Of a stretch of 64,000 nt of DNA, positions 55,056 through 64,000 are shown in pieces. The notes under the pieces are model-generated. The model worked only from the letters and a program-made list of their open reading frames with translations, searched no databases and was not told the DNA's origin. Position 1 is the first letter of the stretch. The number at the start of each line of letters is the position of its first letter. Position numbers and translations under genes: made by a program. Source of the DNA: Taxawa tesnikishii (nom. ined.) (lineage: Eukaryota; Ascomycota; Dothideomycetes; Dothideales); assembly GCA_030247885.1 (NCBI GenBank), contig JAPDRO010000011.1, positions 558,001 through 622,000 on the forward strand, read 5' to 3'.

Positions 55056-57306
55056 CTACTGTAATCATGTCGATCATCTTACGACGCCCCTCTGTTCATG
55101 TACCGCTTCTCCCACGGGGGCTTTCGCGTGTGGCACGCATCAATGTATCATACATCTCACTACCAGTACGCCTACGCCTACGCCTACGCCTACGCCTACG
55201 CCTAGCACACATCCCCACCGCGGAACCGAATCATGCAAACGTCTCCTCAACGGGCCTTAACGCAAAGCATGTCCTGTCAAAACACGAAACAGGTTCCGAC
55301 CTGCCACGGTACGCTAGACGACTAGAGCAACTGCTCGCTGGCGCAATTTTCGATCTCTTGCAGACACGGCATTGTCACAAAAGCCGCTTGTCACAAAACC
55401 GCTCCTCTGCCACAACGGCGCTTCAGCGCCAGAGACTTCAGCCGTAACGTCACAGATCGAGCCAGCACCCAGCACTGAGAGCCGGCTGGTGTATTTTCTC
55501 CTAGTAGCTACAGTAGTCAGGTATTCAAGTCTCGTAGTGGGCACCACCACGACCGTCACCCAGTTAGCCCGAGCGAGGGAACGGCCCTGGCCCTGGCTGG
55601 CTGCGAACCTTCAACGGGCCCTCGTCTCTCACCGTGCAGACGAGCCATGCTCTGGACGGGGCATTCACCTGCGAACGCTCGATCGAATACGGAGAATTGT
55701 TCGTGTGAGGGCGACTGCAGCGGCATTGAGTGGGGACGACATGGAGCAAGGTCCGGCTGTGCTTCTGGAGAGCATCGTGACGACACAACAGGCCTGGCAG
55801 CCCTTGTCCTCAACGCCACCTGGGTATCGCAACCCTGCCCATCTGAAGGACACTGATCCACAGATCTGTCATTGGCGTTGTTTCGGTGCTCGATGGTGCG
55901 CTGTTTATCGTTCATCTCACAAGTCGCCAATCTCACGGATGATTTGTGTTGAGTCCAGGGTCAAGGGTAGATGCAGATGTGGTGAGGTGGTCCAATACAT
56001 CCTTGCGTACCGCACCCAAAGATTGCCCATCCCTGTACACAGGGGTTATCTGCAGATCTCTCGGTGGAGGTGCGTACATACATAACGAAACAATGTACGC
56101 AAATCCGGGACCGCAACACACCCTTCTTGTTTGAAGCAACGGTGTTGCATTTCAAGTCGCTGTTTCGTTGCGACATGGCGCATATAGCAGTCGTAGCCGT
56201 AAATTGTATTGCGCAATGCTCACGTTTACACCTTCCCTGTTCTGCTCACAGTCGTGAGGGTTCTTGTTGTTTGTTTTTCCAAGTTCCCCGTAGGGGCCCG
56301 TACCCCGTGCTGACTTCCCACTCCCTGCAAAGCCACATCGGAATGCATTTGGCGCCTCATATGTACGATATATTGGCCGACGAGCGCTGGTCTAGGCCAA
56401 TAGAAGCGGCACGGCAATACGGCCAATATCGTGTGACCGCATGTGATAAGTAAAAGTGAACTGCAGAGGAGGCGTGAGGCACGACCCTCTACTGGATTGC
56501 ACATGTCAAGAGGGGAGCGTACGTCAGCTGGGTGTCGCTCTGTAGGGGCATGGCATTGGCATGGCAAAGCGGCCTGCTGTAGTTCACACGAGACGCAGTT
56601 CGAGGATCTTCATACAAGATCGTCGGCGCAATGAGAAGGTGTGTTGCGTTGCCTCGTATGTACCAAGCAAATATGCTCTGCCAATCCGCCAAAATCGGTC
56701 AGAGATCAGCCTTTTATCGCGTTCAACAAACGCAATCAACCAAGAATCCTTCGACTGCGTGTCAGCTCACCACAAAAGGCAGACAAACAACTCAAACAAG
56801 CAGGAGAGCGACAGTCAATCACTGCGGCATTACCTTGTCCGAGCCATCTGTCTATGCTCGAGCATGCGGAACAAAAAAACCTGCCGCCGCCGCCGCCCAG
56901 AAACTGGAATCCGTTCATACGAAGCCATGGCACGCCTCCGCATTTCCAACCTGCATTTCCTGCCTTGCTGACTTCGCTCCCACCCTTCCCGCGGCGTAAC
57001 ACAGTATTTTCGGGTGCTGCAGAAGCGACGGATTTGTTCATCTAATCGCACGCCTACAGAGCTTCTGAGCCGTGTGTCCCCCACCCGCAGAGTCCTGTTT
57101 ATGCGGCTTGATGAGGGGCAGTCTCTGCTCAGCTGCGCCCGACGCAGCCCGACAAGGTTCGCTTAAGGATTGCGCCTCGCCTGCCTTCTGGTATAGACAG
57201 CTTTCGTCGCCCAATTGGTATCTGCTCGTCCGTTTAGGGATAGGCCCATGCAGCTTGTCCAACCGAGGTAAGAAGGATTGAGCAACTCGTATCTGCACTC
57301 CACTTC
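55056..57306. other. Long gene-poor stretch with hexamer array
   Basis: 2.25 kb with no supported gene. The (CTACGC)n array lies at 55167-55203. Two long plus-strand open frames (54698-55447 and 55372-56085) have irregular, Arg- and Cys-rich translations and are judged spurious. Confidence 0.45.
55167..55203. repeat. Hexanucleotide array (TACGCC)n
   Basis: About six perfect copies of a six-base unit in a gene-poor stretch. Confidence 0.9.
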
Positions 57307-57877
57307 CTACTCGCCCAAAATGTTCCTTCCCGCTATGCAGTAGCGGCACATGATCGGAGACCCTTTGTCATTCCAAACCTCTCGGGCATTTTGTTGCGCA
57401 AATCGCTTTGCCTTGTTTTGTGCTGGTTCTGTAGCAGCTCTTCCAAATTTGGCCTTGGTGGTAGATCTTCTGTGTACGTACTCGTTTTTCTGCATCAGCG
57501 CCAGTGTTTCCGCCAGCCTTACTCCCGTTCGGAGGATTTCTTACGAGCTTCCCCGGATGAATGGCTCTCGTGACCATCCGGGACGTTGCTCTCGTTCCAC
57601 TGCCTTGGCTACCATGCTGATCGGGACACATCCTCGATCCCGGAAGCATGGGACCTGAGGAATTCTCGCTTGATGATCCGGATGTTCAAACCAATGGCCT
57701 GAAAAAGAGCACGAACAACAGAATGAGTTATCGGGTCAGTCCTCCCACTCGATGCTCGTCAGCAAACCGCATGATGAGCTGATGCTGCGGGTATGCGCCT
57801 ATGTGCCTATGCGAGACAAGGACATGGATGGCCGCAGTATGCAGATGTGAGACTCCGCGAGTGGTGTTCTCACCCAT
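57307..57877 (-). CDS. Unknown protein, two exons, downstream part disrupted
   Basis: Exon 1 is 57877-57749 (43 codons, MGENTTRGVSHLHTAAIHVL to FADEHR). A 50-bp intron with a strong pyrimidine-rich acceptor leads to exon 2 at 57698: AIGLNIRIIKREFLRSHASG. A one-base loss near 57620 would connect to PISMVAKAVEREQRPGW. Further on, after one in-frame stop, a coding-like stretch reads RLAETLALMQKNEYVHRRS and AKRFAQQNAREVWNDKG, ending CRYCIAGRNILGE at 57307. The splice is convincing; the rest may be decayed or misread. No family is recognised. Confidence 0.4.
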
Positions 57878-58354
57878 TTTACTTTTGAGGGAAGAGCTGG
57901 CAATGTCGCGACGAGAGCACGCCTTACCTATGCATAGGAGAATGTAAGTAAGACATGCACGAATGACACGATCTACCCTCTTCCCGTAAGGGAACCCCGT
58001 GAAGGAAACCCAGCCTTGTCAGCCTTATGGGGACTCTCCGTACGCTCTCCATGAGGTCTCCGGTCTGACATGTGAGACGGAACAAATCCGTGTGCATCGC
58101 ACATCACTTGTTCTCGGCGAACGTTCAGGCAAGTCGTTCCTGCTGTCTCACAGCTTGCTGTTCGGGTGAGGGTGATTTCAGGTGAAGACTTACTTTCTTC
58201 CACCACTCCATCAGGATTCGTACTTCATCCCACCCTCACTGACGGTATGCCTGTCGCACAGGACGGCAGAAGAACGGAAGGAAGAATCCCATCATGTTAT
58301 CACGACTCAAAATACATAGAACACTCTTCATTTCAGGCCCACTTGCTTGAGTTT
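57878..58354. other. Spacer, no gene supported
   Basis: A minus-strand open frame at 57973-58206 has no ATG and uncertain coding character. Nothing else seen. Confidence 0.4.
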
Positions 58355-58780
58355 CTAGGAGAATTGGGGGCACATTTCACACCACCACTGTCTATGTCCG
58401 TACGTTCCCTCCTCAGTAGAGCTCCTACGGAGTAGCACAGATCTCGCATTCCGCATGGCTGGCACATTCCCACAGGGGTGGGTGTATAACACCGCCACCA
58501 GCTGACCGCCGACTGTCGTCCACGCTACCGTATCTCGGGTGCTTTGCTGTATGACAAGCAAGGGGTGAAGCGACCCTGTACAACAAGCAACATCCCGATC
58601 CCGCCACATGGTTGCACGGCAGCCGACGTACGCATCATCGTCCCTCGCCGCGCCCTCGATCTTGCACAACACATCCAGTCCTCTCGGTTGACAGCGGCGA
58701 CGTGCAGTCACGATTATGCAGTGTCGTACTAAGAGGTCGTACGGAATCTTCACTGTTGCCATGTGTGGGCGTGGGTCCAT
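58355..58780 (-). CDS. Unknown small protein
   Basis: A complete open frame of 141 residues from a true ATG at 58780 (MDPRPHMATVKIPYDLLVRH), ending HRQWWCEMCPQFS. The middle is cysteine-containing and hydrophobic (RDRDVACCTGSLHPLLVIQQ). No signal peptide or known domain. It stands alone in a gene-poor stretch, so chance cannot be excluded. Confidence 0.35.
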   Translation of the reverse strand: MDPRPHMATVKIPYDLLVRHCIIVTARRRCQPRGLDVLCKIEGAARDDDAYVGCRATMWRDRDVACCTGSLHPLLVIQQSTRDTVAWTTVGGQLVAVLYTHPCGNVPAMRNARSVLLRRSSTEEGTYGHRQWWCEMCPQFS

Positions 58781-59030
58781 ATATGGCGTCGTCCTTGTCC
58801 AGGCGTAAGTCGTTCAGCCTGGATCAGATCTGTGTTACTTTCGGAGACCTCTCCTAGACTTGCTCCTGCTATACAGACATCTGTCTTACATAGGATCATG
58901 GTTGCTTGAATCAGTGAGGGAGACTGTATATCGGTAGGTATCGCAAAGGAGGAGTACTACCACGACACCTATACGCTAGGCGTCGATTATACAGTTACTT
59001 GCCTCCCACGGTAAGCTACAGTGCGAAGCC

Positions 59031-59574
59031 ATGAGAACCCTGACAAACAACACTCTCTCGTTACGGCCATGTTGTTGCTGCCACCTTGCATTCGCCGCGG
59101 GACAGCTACTCCGAATAACCGCTGAGAGCCGTGTTTGGGCTTCCAGCCGTCTTCCACCACGTGAGTACTGTTTCGAGCAGCCACGATGTTGATTAAGGCT
59201 GTTTCACGTCGCTTTCATCCGATGTTTCTCTTCCAGGCCTCCTTCAGTCCAGCGCGGTGAAGGTCACCATTGCACTATGCAATCGGCAAGTGCTCCGTTC
59301 TCGTCCAAATCGACGATTCGCATGCCCGAATCCAAATTCGGGATACAGCTCCACACACCACACGGCTCCACTGGGGCTTAAGGTCTGATATCCACCGGGT
59401 TCACCGGGCGCATACGGCGGAGCAAACGAAAAGGAGCTTGTGATGTCGCAAAACGAGAGCCGTTCGAGCTACTCAGGTTTCCGAGTAACACAAATTTCTC
59501 CGCCGGACTGGAACGAAATCGAAGAAAACCCTCGAGCCGCAGCGGTCTCACCCACCAACAGCACCATCCTCTAG
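59031..59574 (+). CDS. Unknown protein, two exons
   Basis: The ATG at 59031 opens MRTLTNNTLSLRPCCCCHLA, then QLLRITAESRVWASSRLPP. Exon 1 ends at 59160 with a GTGAGT donor. A 76-bp intron ends TTCTCTTCCAG at 59236. After the splice, coding-like stretches lie in two frames: KSTIRMPESKFGIQLHTPHG and, further on, GAYGGANEKELVMSQNESRS, then SGFRVTQISPPDWNEIEENP, ending at 59574. A stop and frame changes between them resemble the base losses seen elsewhere. The intron is strong evidence; the exact protein is not settled. Confidence 0.4.
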
Positions 59575-59651
59575 TCCGCTCTCTCCGCCGTTTGCTATTC
59601 GTTGGCGTTTTCCCATCGTTCTAGAAACCGTTCCGGTTCTCGTCATGCCCG

Positions 59652-60095
59652 TTAGCTGGGTAGGTTGTAGCCGTTTTGTCCGAGATCAAAATTCCGGCAA
59701 CGGTGCGAGACACCACCCCTCCCGCTCAGTAGTGCGATATTCTGGACTTCGCCGAACCGTGGGAACTGTTCTTCGTTTGCTGACCGTCCGGCTTCCGGCA
59801 GTCTCGGGTCAATGACGGAAGAAGAGGAGGAGGAGGAGGAGGAGGAGGAGGAGGAGGAGGAGGAGGAGGAAGAAGAGACGTTTTGACCGTTTTCCCCAAA
59901 GACCTTCTCGACCGGTGTGACTAACGTAGCATGCGGCCATCGCGATACAAAGAGTGGTTCGGAGGATTTAGGCAAAGTGTCAGTAGGGAGATTTTCTTTC
60001 TCCGGGATTTCTTGTCTAGCGGACCGTTGCAATTGTTTTGCTGCATGTTTTTTCTTTACGAGGAATCGGAAAGTGCGAATGTCACTGTCGTTCAT
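59652..60095 (-). CDS. Unknown protein with poly-serine tract
   Basis: A complete frame of 147 residues from the ATG at 60095. The N-terminus is basic and helical (MNDSDIRTFRFLVKKKHAAK), then PLFVSRWPHATLVTPVEKVF, a run of about 20 serines made from TCC repeats, and GRSANEEQFPRFGEVQNIAL to the end YNLPS. No domain is recognised. It converges on the locus at 59031-59574, with 77 bp between stops. The serine run should vary in length between strains. Confidence 0.45.
   Translation of the reverse strand: MNDSDIRTFRFLVKKKHAAKQLQRSARQEIPEKENLPTDTLPKSSEPLFVSRWPHATLVTPVEKVFGENGQNVSSSSSSSSSSSSSSSSSSSSVIDPRLPEAGRSANEEQFPRFGEVQNIALLSGRGGVSHRCRNFDLGQNGYNLPS
59819..59878. repeat. (GGA)n trinucleotide repeat
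   Basis: About 18-20 GGA/AGG units on the plus strand, reading as poly-serine (TCC) in the minus-strand gene that contains it. Confidence 0.9.
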
Positions 60096-60882
60096 GCAGA
60101 AATCACGTAATGCTAAGAACTATTCTATGTGCTGTCGTGTGCTATGCGAGATGTCGCATTAAAGCGATTGTCCGTGTATACAAACGGCCGAGGGTAATCA
60201 TGTAGCGTGAACACAGAACCAAGGCTCAACAGTGTTCGACAGCAGAAAGCAGTGGGGACCCCGAGCCCTCTGCACACCGAGCCAATTCTGCTGTGTAAGA
60301 TCAGAATGTGACAAGATAGCCTGACCAGCTACAGGCTTTATGTCAAATCCCCTTGGTATCGGGTACGATCTGCCAATTGGAGGGCAATAGCAAAGCAACA
60401 ACTCTCTTCATCTGGCCCAACCTGCGTTTGCAAGACGTTTACTGGCCGACCGCGCTACCATTGCTGCTCGATTATAAGTGACATGTCCTATTCGTCGAAC
60501 CCGAAACAAGAGCGCACAACAAGATCACAACGAGAACATTCATGCTAGGATAAGACAACATTGTTTTGTGAAAACCCTACGAGCAACCACTCTATCCTAC
60601 GGACGATTGAAATCGAATGGCTAAGTGAGGCTGCAGTGAGGCTAGAGTGAAGACCGAGTGAAGCCAACATGGAACGAGAGTAAGGGTTAAGAAAGGCTCG
60701 AGTAAAGTAGAAGTAAAGTGTTCCTATGCCTGCCAGCCACGATTCGCTCTCAACAAGTACCGAGGGAAGAAGGTAGTATCTCGAGTGCTGAAAGATGTTA
60801 GGTGTACGGAAAGCAGACGTGACGCGTCACGTCGCCCACACACGCAGGAGATAGTTTCCGGTCCGCATCTTCCACAGGGAAG
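60096..60882. other. Intergenic, no supported gene
   Basis: A minus-strand frame at 60198-60401 looks partly coding but lacks an ATG. The part at about 60620-60720 carries loosely repeated GTGAGGCT/GAGTGAAG words. Confidence 0.4.
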
Positions 60883-61170
60883 ATGCAATCGAAGAGAGAC
60901 GCGCAGCTATCGCAGATCTTCATGAGAAGCAAGGCTAGCACAGTCTGCTCGTCAATGAAATCGGATTCCTACCTGAGGTTTACTGAAGCGAGCAAACGCG
61001 CGTTAGGAGTATCACGATTGGGTCTGATCTCAGAAGTGCATGAACCATGCATGAACACATGCACAATGGAGTCACCACAGAGGCCCGGGCCTTGCCACAT
61101 GGCGGGAGAGAAGAGCGGCCAACTATCTCATCGTCGCCTCCGCAGAGATGCTCTGAAACGTCCAGGGTGA
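60883..61170 (+). CDS. Unknown small protein
   Basis: A complete frame of 95 residues from a true ATG: MQSKRDAQLSQIFMRSKAST to RLRRDALKRPG. It is basic and Ser/Arg-rich. An overlapping frame at the same place (AIEERRAAIADLHEKQG) is also coding-like, so the correct reading is uncertain. No family recognised. Confidence 0.3.
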   Translation: MQSKRDAQLSQIFMRSKASTVCSSMKSDSYLRFTEASKRALGVSRLGLISEVHEPCMNTCTMESPQRPGPCHMAGEKSGQLSHRRLRRDALKRPG

Positions 61171-61508
61171 ATGGGTGTATAGACTACTGTGCCACGACGT
61201 AGAGCGTGAAGGCAGCTACAGGTCATGATAGAGACATTGCGCAATGCCACGGATCCAGAGTATTCTAGGCTTCTTCCCAAAAGTCAATAGGGAGGCGGTG
61301 ATAGCCGTGATCGTGCAGTCGACGAAGCTCCCGGAAGCTGTAGTGCGTAAAGTAGTATGGACCGGGGCTGGAGAGGTTGTCGGACGCTTGTCCGAGATGC
61401 TAGGGTGTCTAAGAGGACTAGTGTTCCCATTGCATGCACGAAGCGTTGGGTATGTGGCGATTTGAATGAATTCTCCGCATTCAGTGGAGCGCAAGCATCT
61501 AAGTCGAA

Positions 61509-62074
61509 TCAATCGCAGGCCTCAACATGGATGATTGTGAGATAGGCATCATCGGAGCATATGGAGGCGATGGTAGGGCCGCTCGACGAATGCACGATGC
61601 AAGTTGATCTGATGGCGCTCTTCAATGTGTCATCATCGTAGACTAGCCCGTTTGGCGTGCTGCAGGGCATGGGAATTTTCCGAACGGTGTCCCTGTCGCG
61701 TAGGGAGTTGAGAAATGTGCAGATGGAGCACAACCCGACGGCAACGGGCAGGGTGATGATGGTGTTGTCGATGGATGTGATGGAGTAATGTCGATGCTTT
61801 GCGCGTCAAGGGCACGAGTTGCGGTGGGCGGGCACAATTCAACGTTTGACGACGACTTCCAGCCCGCGGGATGGTGAAAGCCGTTGCAATGGCAGGGGTA
61901 GTCCCCGGTAAATCTCCCGCAATGTTTACGGGGATGTTGAGACTGAGATTTTGAGTTCCCAATCACGTCGATTGATCCCAGCCTGCTTTGCTCATGAAGA
62001 GTGACAACGACGCGCGATGAATGAATTGCCACCACGACACGCGTGCGACGGGAGATGGCAGGAACAGGATGCAT
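61509..62074 (-). CDS. Unknown protein, apparent frame change
   Basis: The ATG at 62074 opens MHPVPAISRRTRVVVAIHSS. A clearly coding-like C-terminal part in another frame reads SIDNTIITLPVAVGLCSICT, LRDRDTVRKIPMPCSTPNG, and ends AYLTIIHVEACD at 61509. One base lost near 61780 would join them, giving about 190 residues. Directly downstream (61216-61512) a further open stretch, GSFVDCTITAITASLLTFG, ends AQCLYHDL and may be another exon. Several cysteines are present. No family recognised. Confidence 0.35.
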
Positions 62075-62494
62075 GCTGCACTGACCAAGGTTTGGGATGG
62101 GCGATTCTGCAAGGCAAATCCAATATTGCGGTGATTACTTAGATCCCGTGGTGTGGAGCAATCATGGGCATGGGCATGGGCATGGGCAGGGCGGCAGGGC
62201 CTCGGATAAGCTCTATACTGTACGAAGATCGTGTGCGGTTGTTGAGGATCACATGCAATTGCTCCATACCGCTCGTCTCCGTGCCCGAAACACTGTGTTG
62301 CTTAACGACAGTCAAGCAATACGAGCATCGCTTATCCTGCATGGCGTACGAGCAGAGCCTAGAACGCATTGGACGACGGGGAGAGCATAGCAGCACCGGT
62401 AGCGACAGGAATCTATCGAAAGCTCGCTATAAGCATAGTGCTTGATGTTGCTTACTCACCTTCACCGGCATTAGCATGTCAGGCGGCAGAATCG
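62075..62494. other. Spacer with hexamer array
   Basis: Contains the (ATGGGC)n array at 62164-62190. No gene supported. Confidence 0.5.
62164..62190. repeat. Hexanucleotide array (ATGGGC)n
   Basis: About four and a half perfect units. Confidence 0.85.
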
Positions 62495-62782
62495 TTATGG
62501 CACAACAGTCAAGCGTTTAATTGTGCATTTGCCGGCGCAGGGGACAAGCGCTGTTTCAGCATCGCTCAACAACAACGTGGTTCTGTTTGTAGCTAGAGAT
62601 AGAGCCGTTTTTCTAAGATAAGGTAAGTCGACGCCAGACGGCCAGCCGAGCACCAAACCCGACCGAGACAACGAGAGCCAGTGCGCTACCGTGACTGAAT
62701 CAAGTAAGCGGCAGGCGGGAGCCTCAAGCAGAGCACGGAGGCTCGCCAGCGCCATTCTGTCTGTTTTGGGCGTTGCGGCCAT
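62495..62782 (-). CDS. Unknown small protein
   Basis: A frame of 95 residues from an ATG at 62782: MAATPKTDRMALASLRALLE, then VTVAHWLSLSRSGLVLGW, ending CTIKRLTVVP. Moderately hydrophobic with no clear signal peptide. Coding status rests only on composition. Confidence 0.25.
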   Translation of the reverse strand: MAATPKTDRMALASLRALLEAPACRLLDSVTVAHWLSLSRSGLVLGWPSGVDLPYLRKTALSLATNRTTLLLSDAETALVPCAGKCTIKRLTVVP

Positions 62783-63734
62783 CGCTTTTGATTTAGCCTC
62801 TGTCGCAAGATGCACATGTGCGGGTTGAGCGAGTTTCGTTCCTGATATAGACGTGTCGATCCATGGGTGCAGTGTCACACTGTGGCTAAAAATGCTCCAG
62901 GGCTGTAGGAGCTTCACAGTACGTCCCGCAGCAATGCCACCGCTCCTGCTTTGCTCCTACTCCTTACTCCTGGCCATAAGGCTGAAGGAACGAACACCAG
63001 ATTTAGGCATGTTTGCACACAGACACAGAGGAGTGGGAAGCATGATTGAAATGACATAAGTGACGTACGCCACAGAACAGGTGGCTGGACTACTGGCCAA
63101 AGGGCAGAGAAGAGAGGCGGGCAGTTGAGGCTTGTGTGTTGTGTGTAATCAAAAATAAGGTAGGCAACGGCGCGAGGAACGGCCGGGTGGGAGGAGAACG
63201 GGCTTGGCAAGCGTGGAGAGAGTCAGGACTCGTTCTGTTTTGCGCCCGCACTAGCTGGCAACAGCGGGCTTTGCCAGTCGACGATGAAACGAAACGATAC
63301 GATACGATAGCAAAGACGGAGCAGGCTCAACCCACACGACTACTGCGCTATCCTGAGTAGAGTTACTCACTAATACCACGGACGAAGAGCCAAGCAGCTG
63401 GCGATCCCGTTAATGTCATCCGGCACCTCTCCAAGGCACAGCCAGGCGCGGCATTGCTGCGCATCCTCGCCTCGTCGCGGGCAGGATTCACCTCCCCAGG
63501 AGTGCGGTGACGGATCCGTTCAACAGAACAGCGGGACGTGGCGCGGCTGCCCTGCTGCTCGTACTGCAGCATCTATTTGCAAAATACGTGTCAGACAGGA
63601 GCATCTGGGTCGTGTTGTGCAAGGCGCATAATAGGCATTAAACACTCCGGCTTCGATGACGCAGAAGATCAGGGTGTGCACGTGTAAGGAATACCGCACC
63701 CACGACTGTATGCATCTCCATTCTCCACTCACTA
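62783..63734. other. Intergenic, nothing supported
   Basis: No gene or distinctive repeat recognised, apart from a short ACGATACGATACGAT repeat near 63290-63310. Confidence 0.4.
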
Positions 63735-64000
63735 TTAGACACGCCCATGTACATTCGGGTCTATGACGGGGTCGGCCGCTTCTCCCTCGTTTGTGCAAAC
63801 GATTCCGTAAAATAGACTGCCGGCACCACACGCTTTTGGAGATCGAGGCTTGCCGTTTCGAGCTTCGCCCGCAAGGCTGGTACACGGACTTCGCTCAGCG
63901 GCTCTCCACTCAAAGAGATCGCTCCGCCCTAGCATCGTCTCATCTCTGTTATCTGGTTTCGTGCACCACGCTACCCAGCCGTCCGAACTCAGAACGAGCT
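63735..64000 (-). CDS. Partial unknown gene at right edge
   Basis: Open on the minus strand from the window edge: VLSSDGWVAWCTKPDNRDET, then MLGRSDLFEWRAAERS. A second frame in the same place is also coding-like (SEVRVPALRAKLETASLDLQ, then VVPAVYFTESFAQTREKRP). The gene seems to start beyond 64000. Which frame is used, and whether an intron or base loss links them, cannot be decided here. Confidence 0.3.
   Translation of the reverse strand, partial: LVLSSDGWVAWCTKPDNRDETMLGRSDLFEWRAAERSPCTSLAGEARNGKPRSPKACGAGSLFYGIVCTNEGEAADPVIDPNVHGRV

Noticed and set aside
54698-55447. Plus-strand open frame of 249 codons
   Set aside because: Runs through the TACGCC array as Arg-Leu repeats and is antisense to the better supported Cys-rich gene.
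55372-56085. Plus-strand open frame of 237 codons
   Set aside because: Irregular composition and no domain, splice support or coherent start.
1-64000. Retroelement, LTR, DNA transposon or virus-like genes
   Set aside because: No reverse transcriptase, integrase, transposase or capsid motif and no long terminal or inverted repeats were seen on either strand.

Overview
This window is nuclear DNA of a filamentous ascomycete (Pezizomycotina; a dothideomycete is plausible but not proven). The evidence is the gene set: a fused biotin gene bioDA beside bioF, a FluG amidohydrolase/glutamine-synthetase fusion, an Skt5/Chs4-type Sel1 protein ending in CVIM, a C2H2 plus Zn2Cys6 transcription factor, and many short GT-AG introns, mostly 47-100 bp. 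No rRNA, tRNA, CRISPR array or intact mobile element was recognised, and no retrovirus-like, LTR or other virus-derived element was seen.

Layout, left to right. 1-4.2 kb: divergent biotin pair, bioF (minus, cut by the left edge) and bioDA (plus). 4.3-7.9 kb: an FSH1-type serine hydrolase, an HSP12-like stress protein and a small unknown gene. 8.4-13.3 kb: a large Sec7-PH Arf exchange factor. 14.8-16.0 kb: an acidic protein with a chromodomain-like segment. 16.7-25.6 kb: a giant low-complexity protein, read here as one gene. 26.6-31.3 kb: Golgi syntaxin SED5, DNA glycosylase NTH1 and an unknown gene. 32.0-36.2 kb: a short-chain dehydrogenase divergent from fluG. 36.5-45.9 kb: SKT5 and several unknown small genes, two of them assembled here from short exons. 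47.8-52.7 kb: an unknown gene and the transcription factor. 54-64 kb: gene-poor, with only short unknown loci.

The known genes are mostly housekeeping: cofactor synthesis, Golgi traffic, base-excision repair, chitin-synthase regulation and developmental signalling. Apart from the bioF/bioDA pair they do not form one pathway.

The most striking property is technical or evolutionary. About sixteen apparent one-base losses interrupt otherwise conserved genes, and many lie in G or C runs. bioF, bioDA, HSP12, SED5, NTH1, the dehydrogenase and fluG read through cleanly. This looks like homopolymer under-calling in the assembly, so the broken genes should not be called pseudogenes without read evidence. 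A second recurring property is seven hexanucleotide tandem arrays, mostly outside coding sequence.
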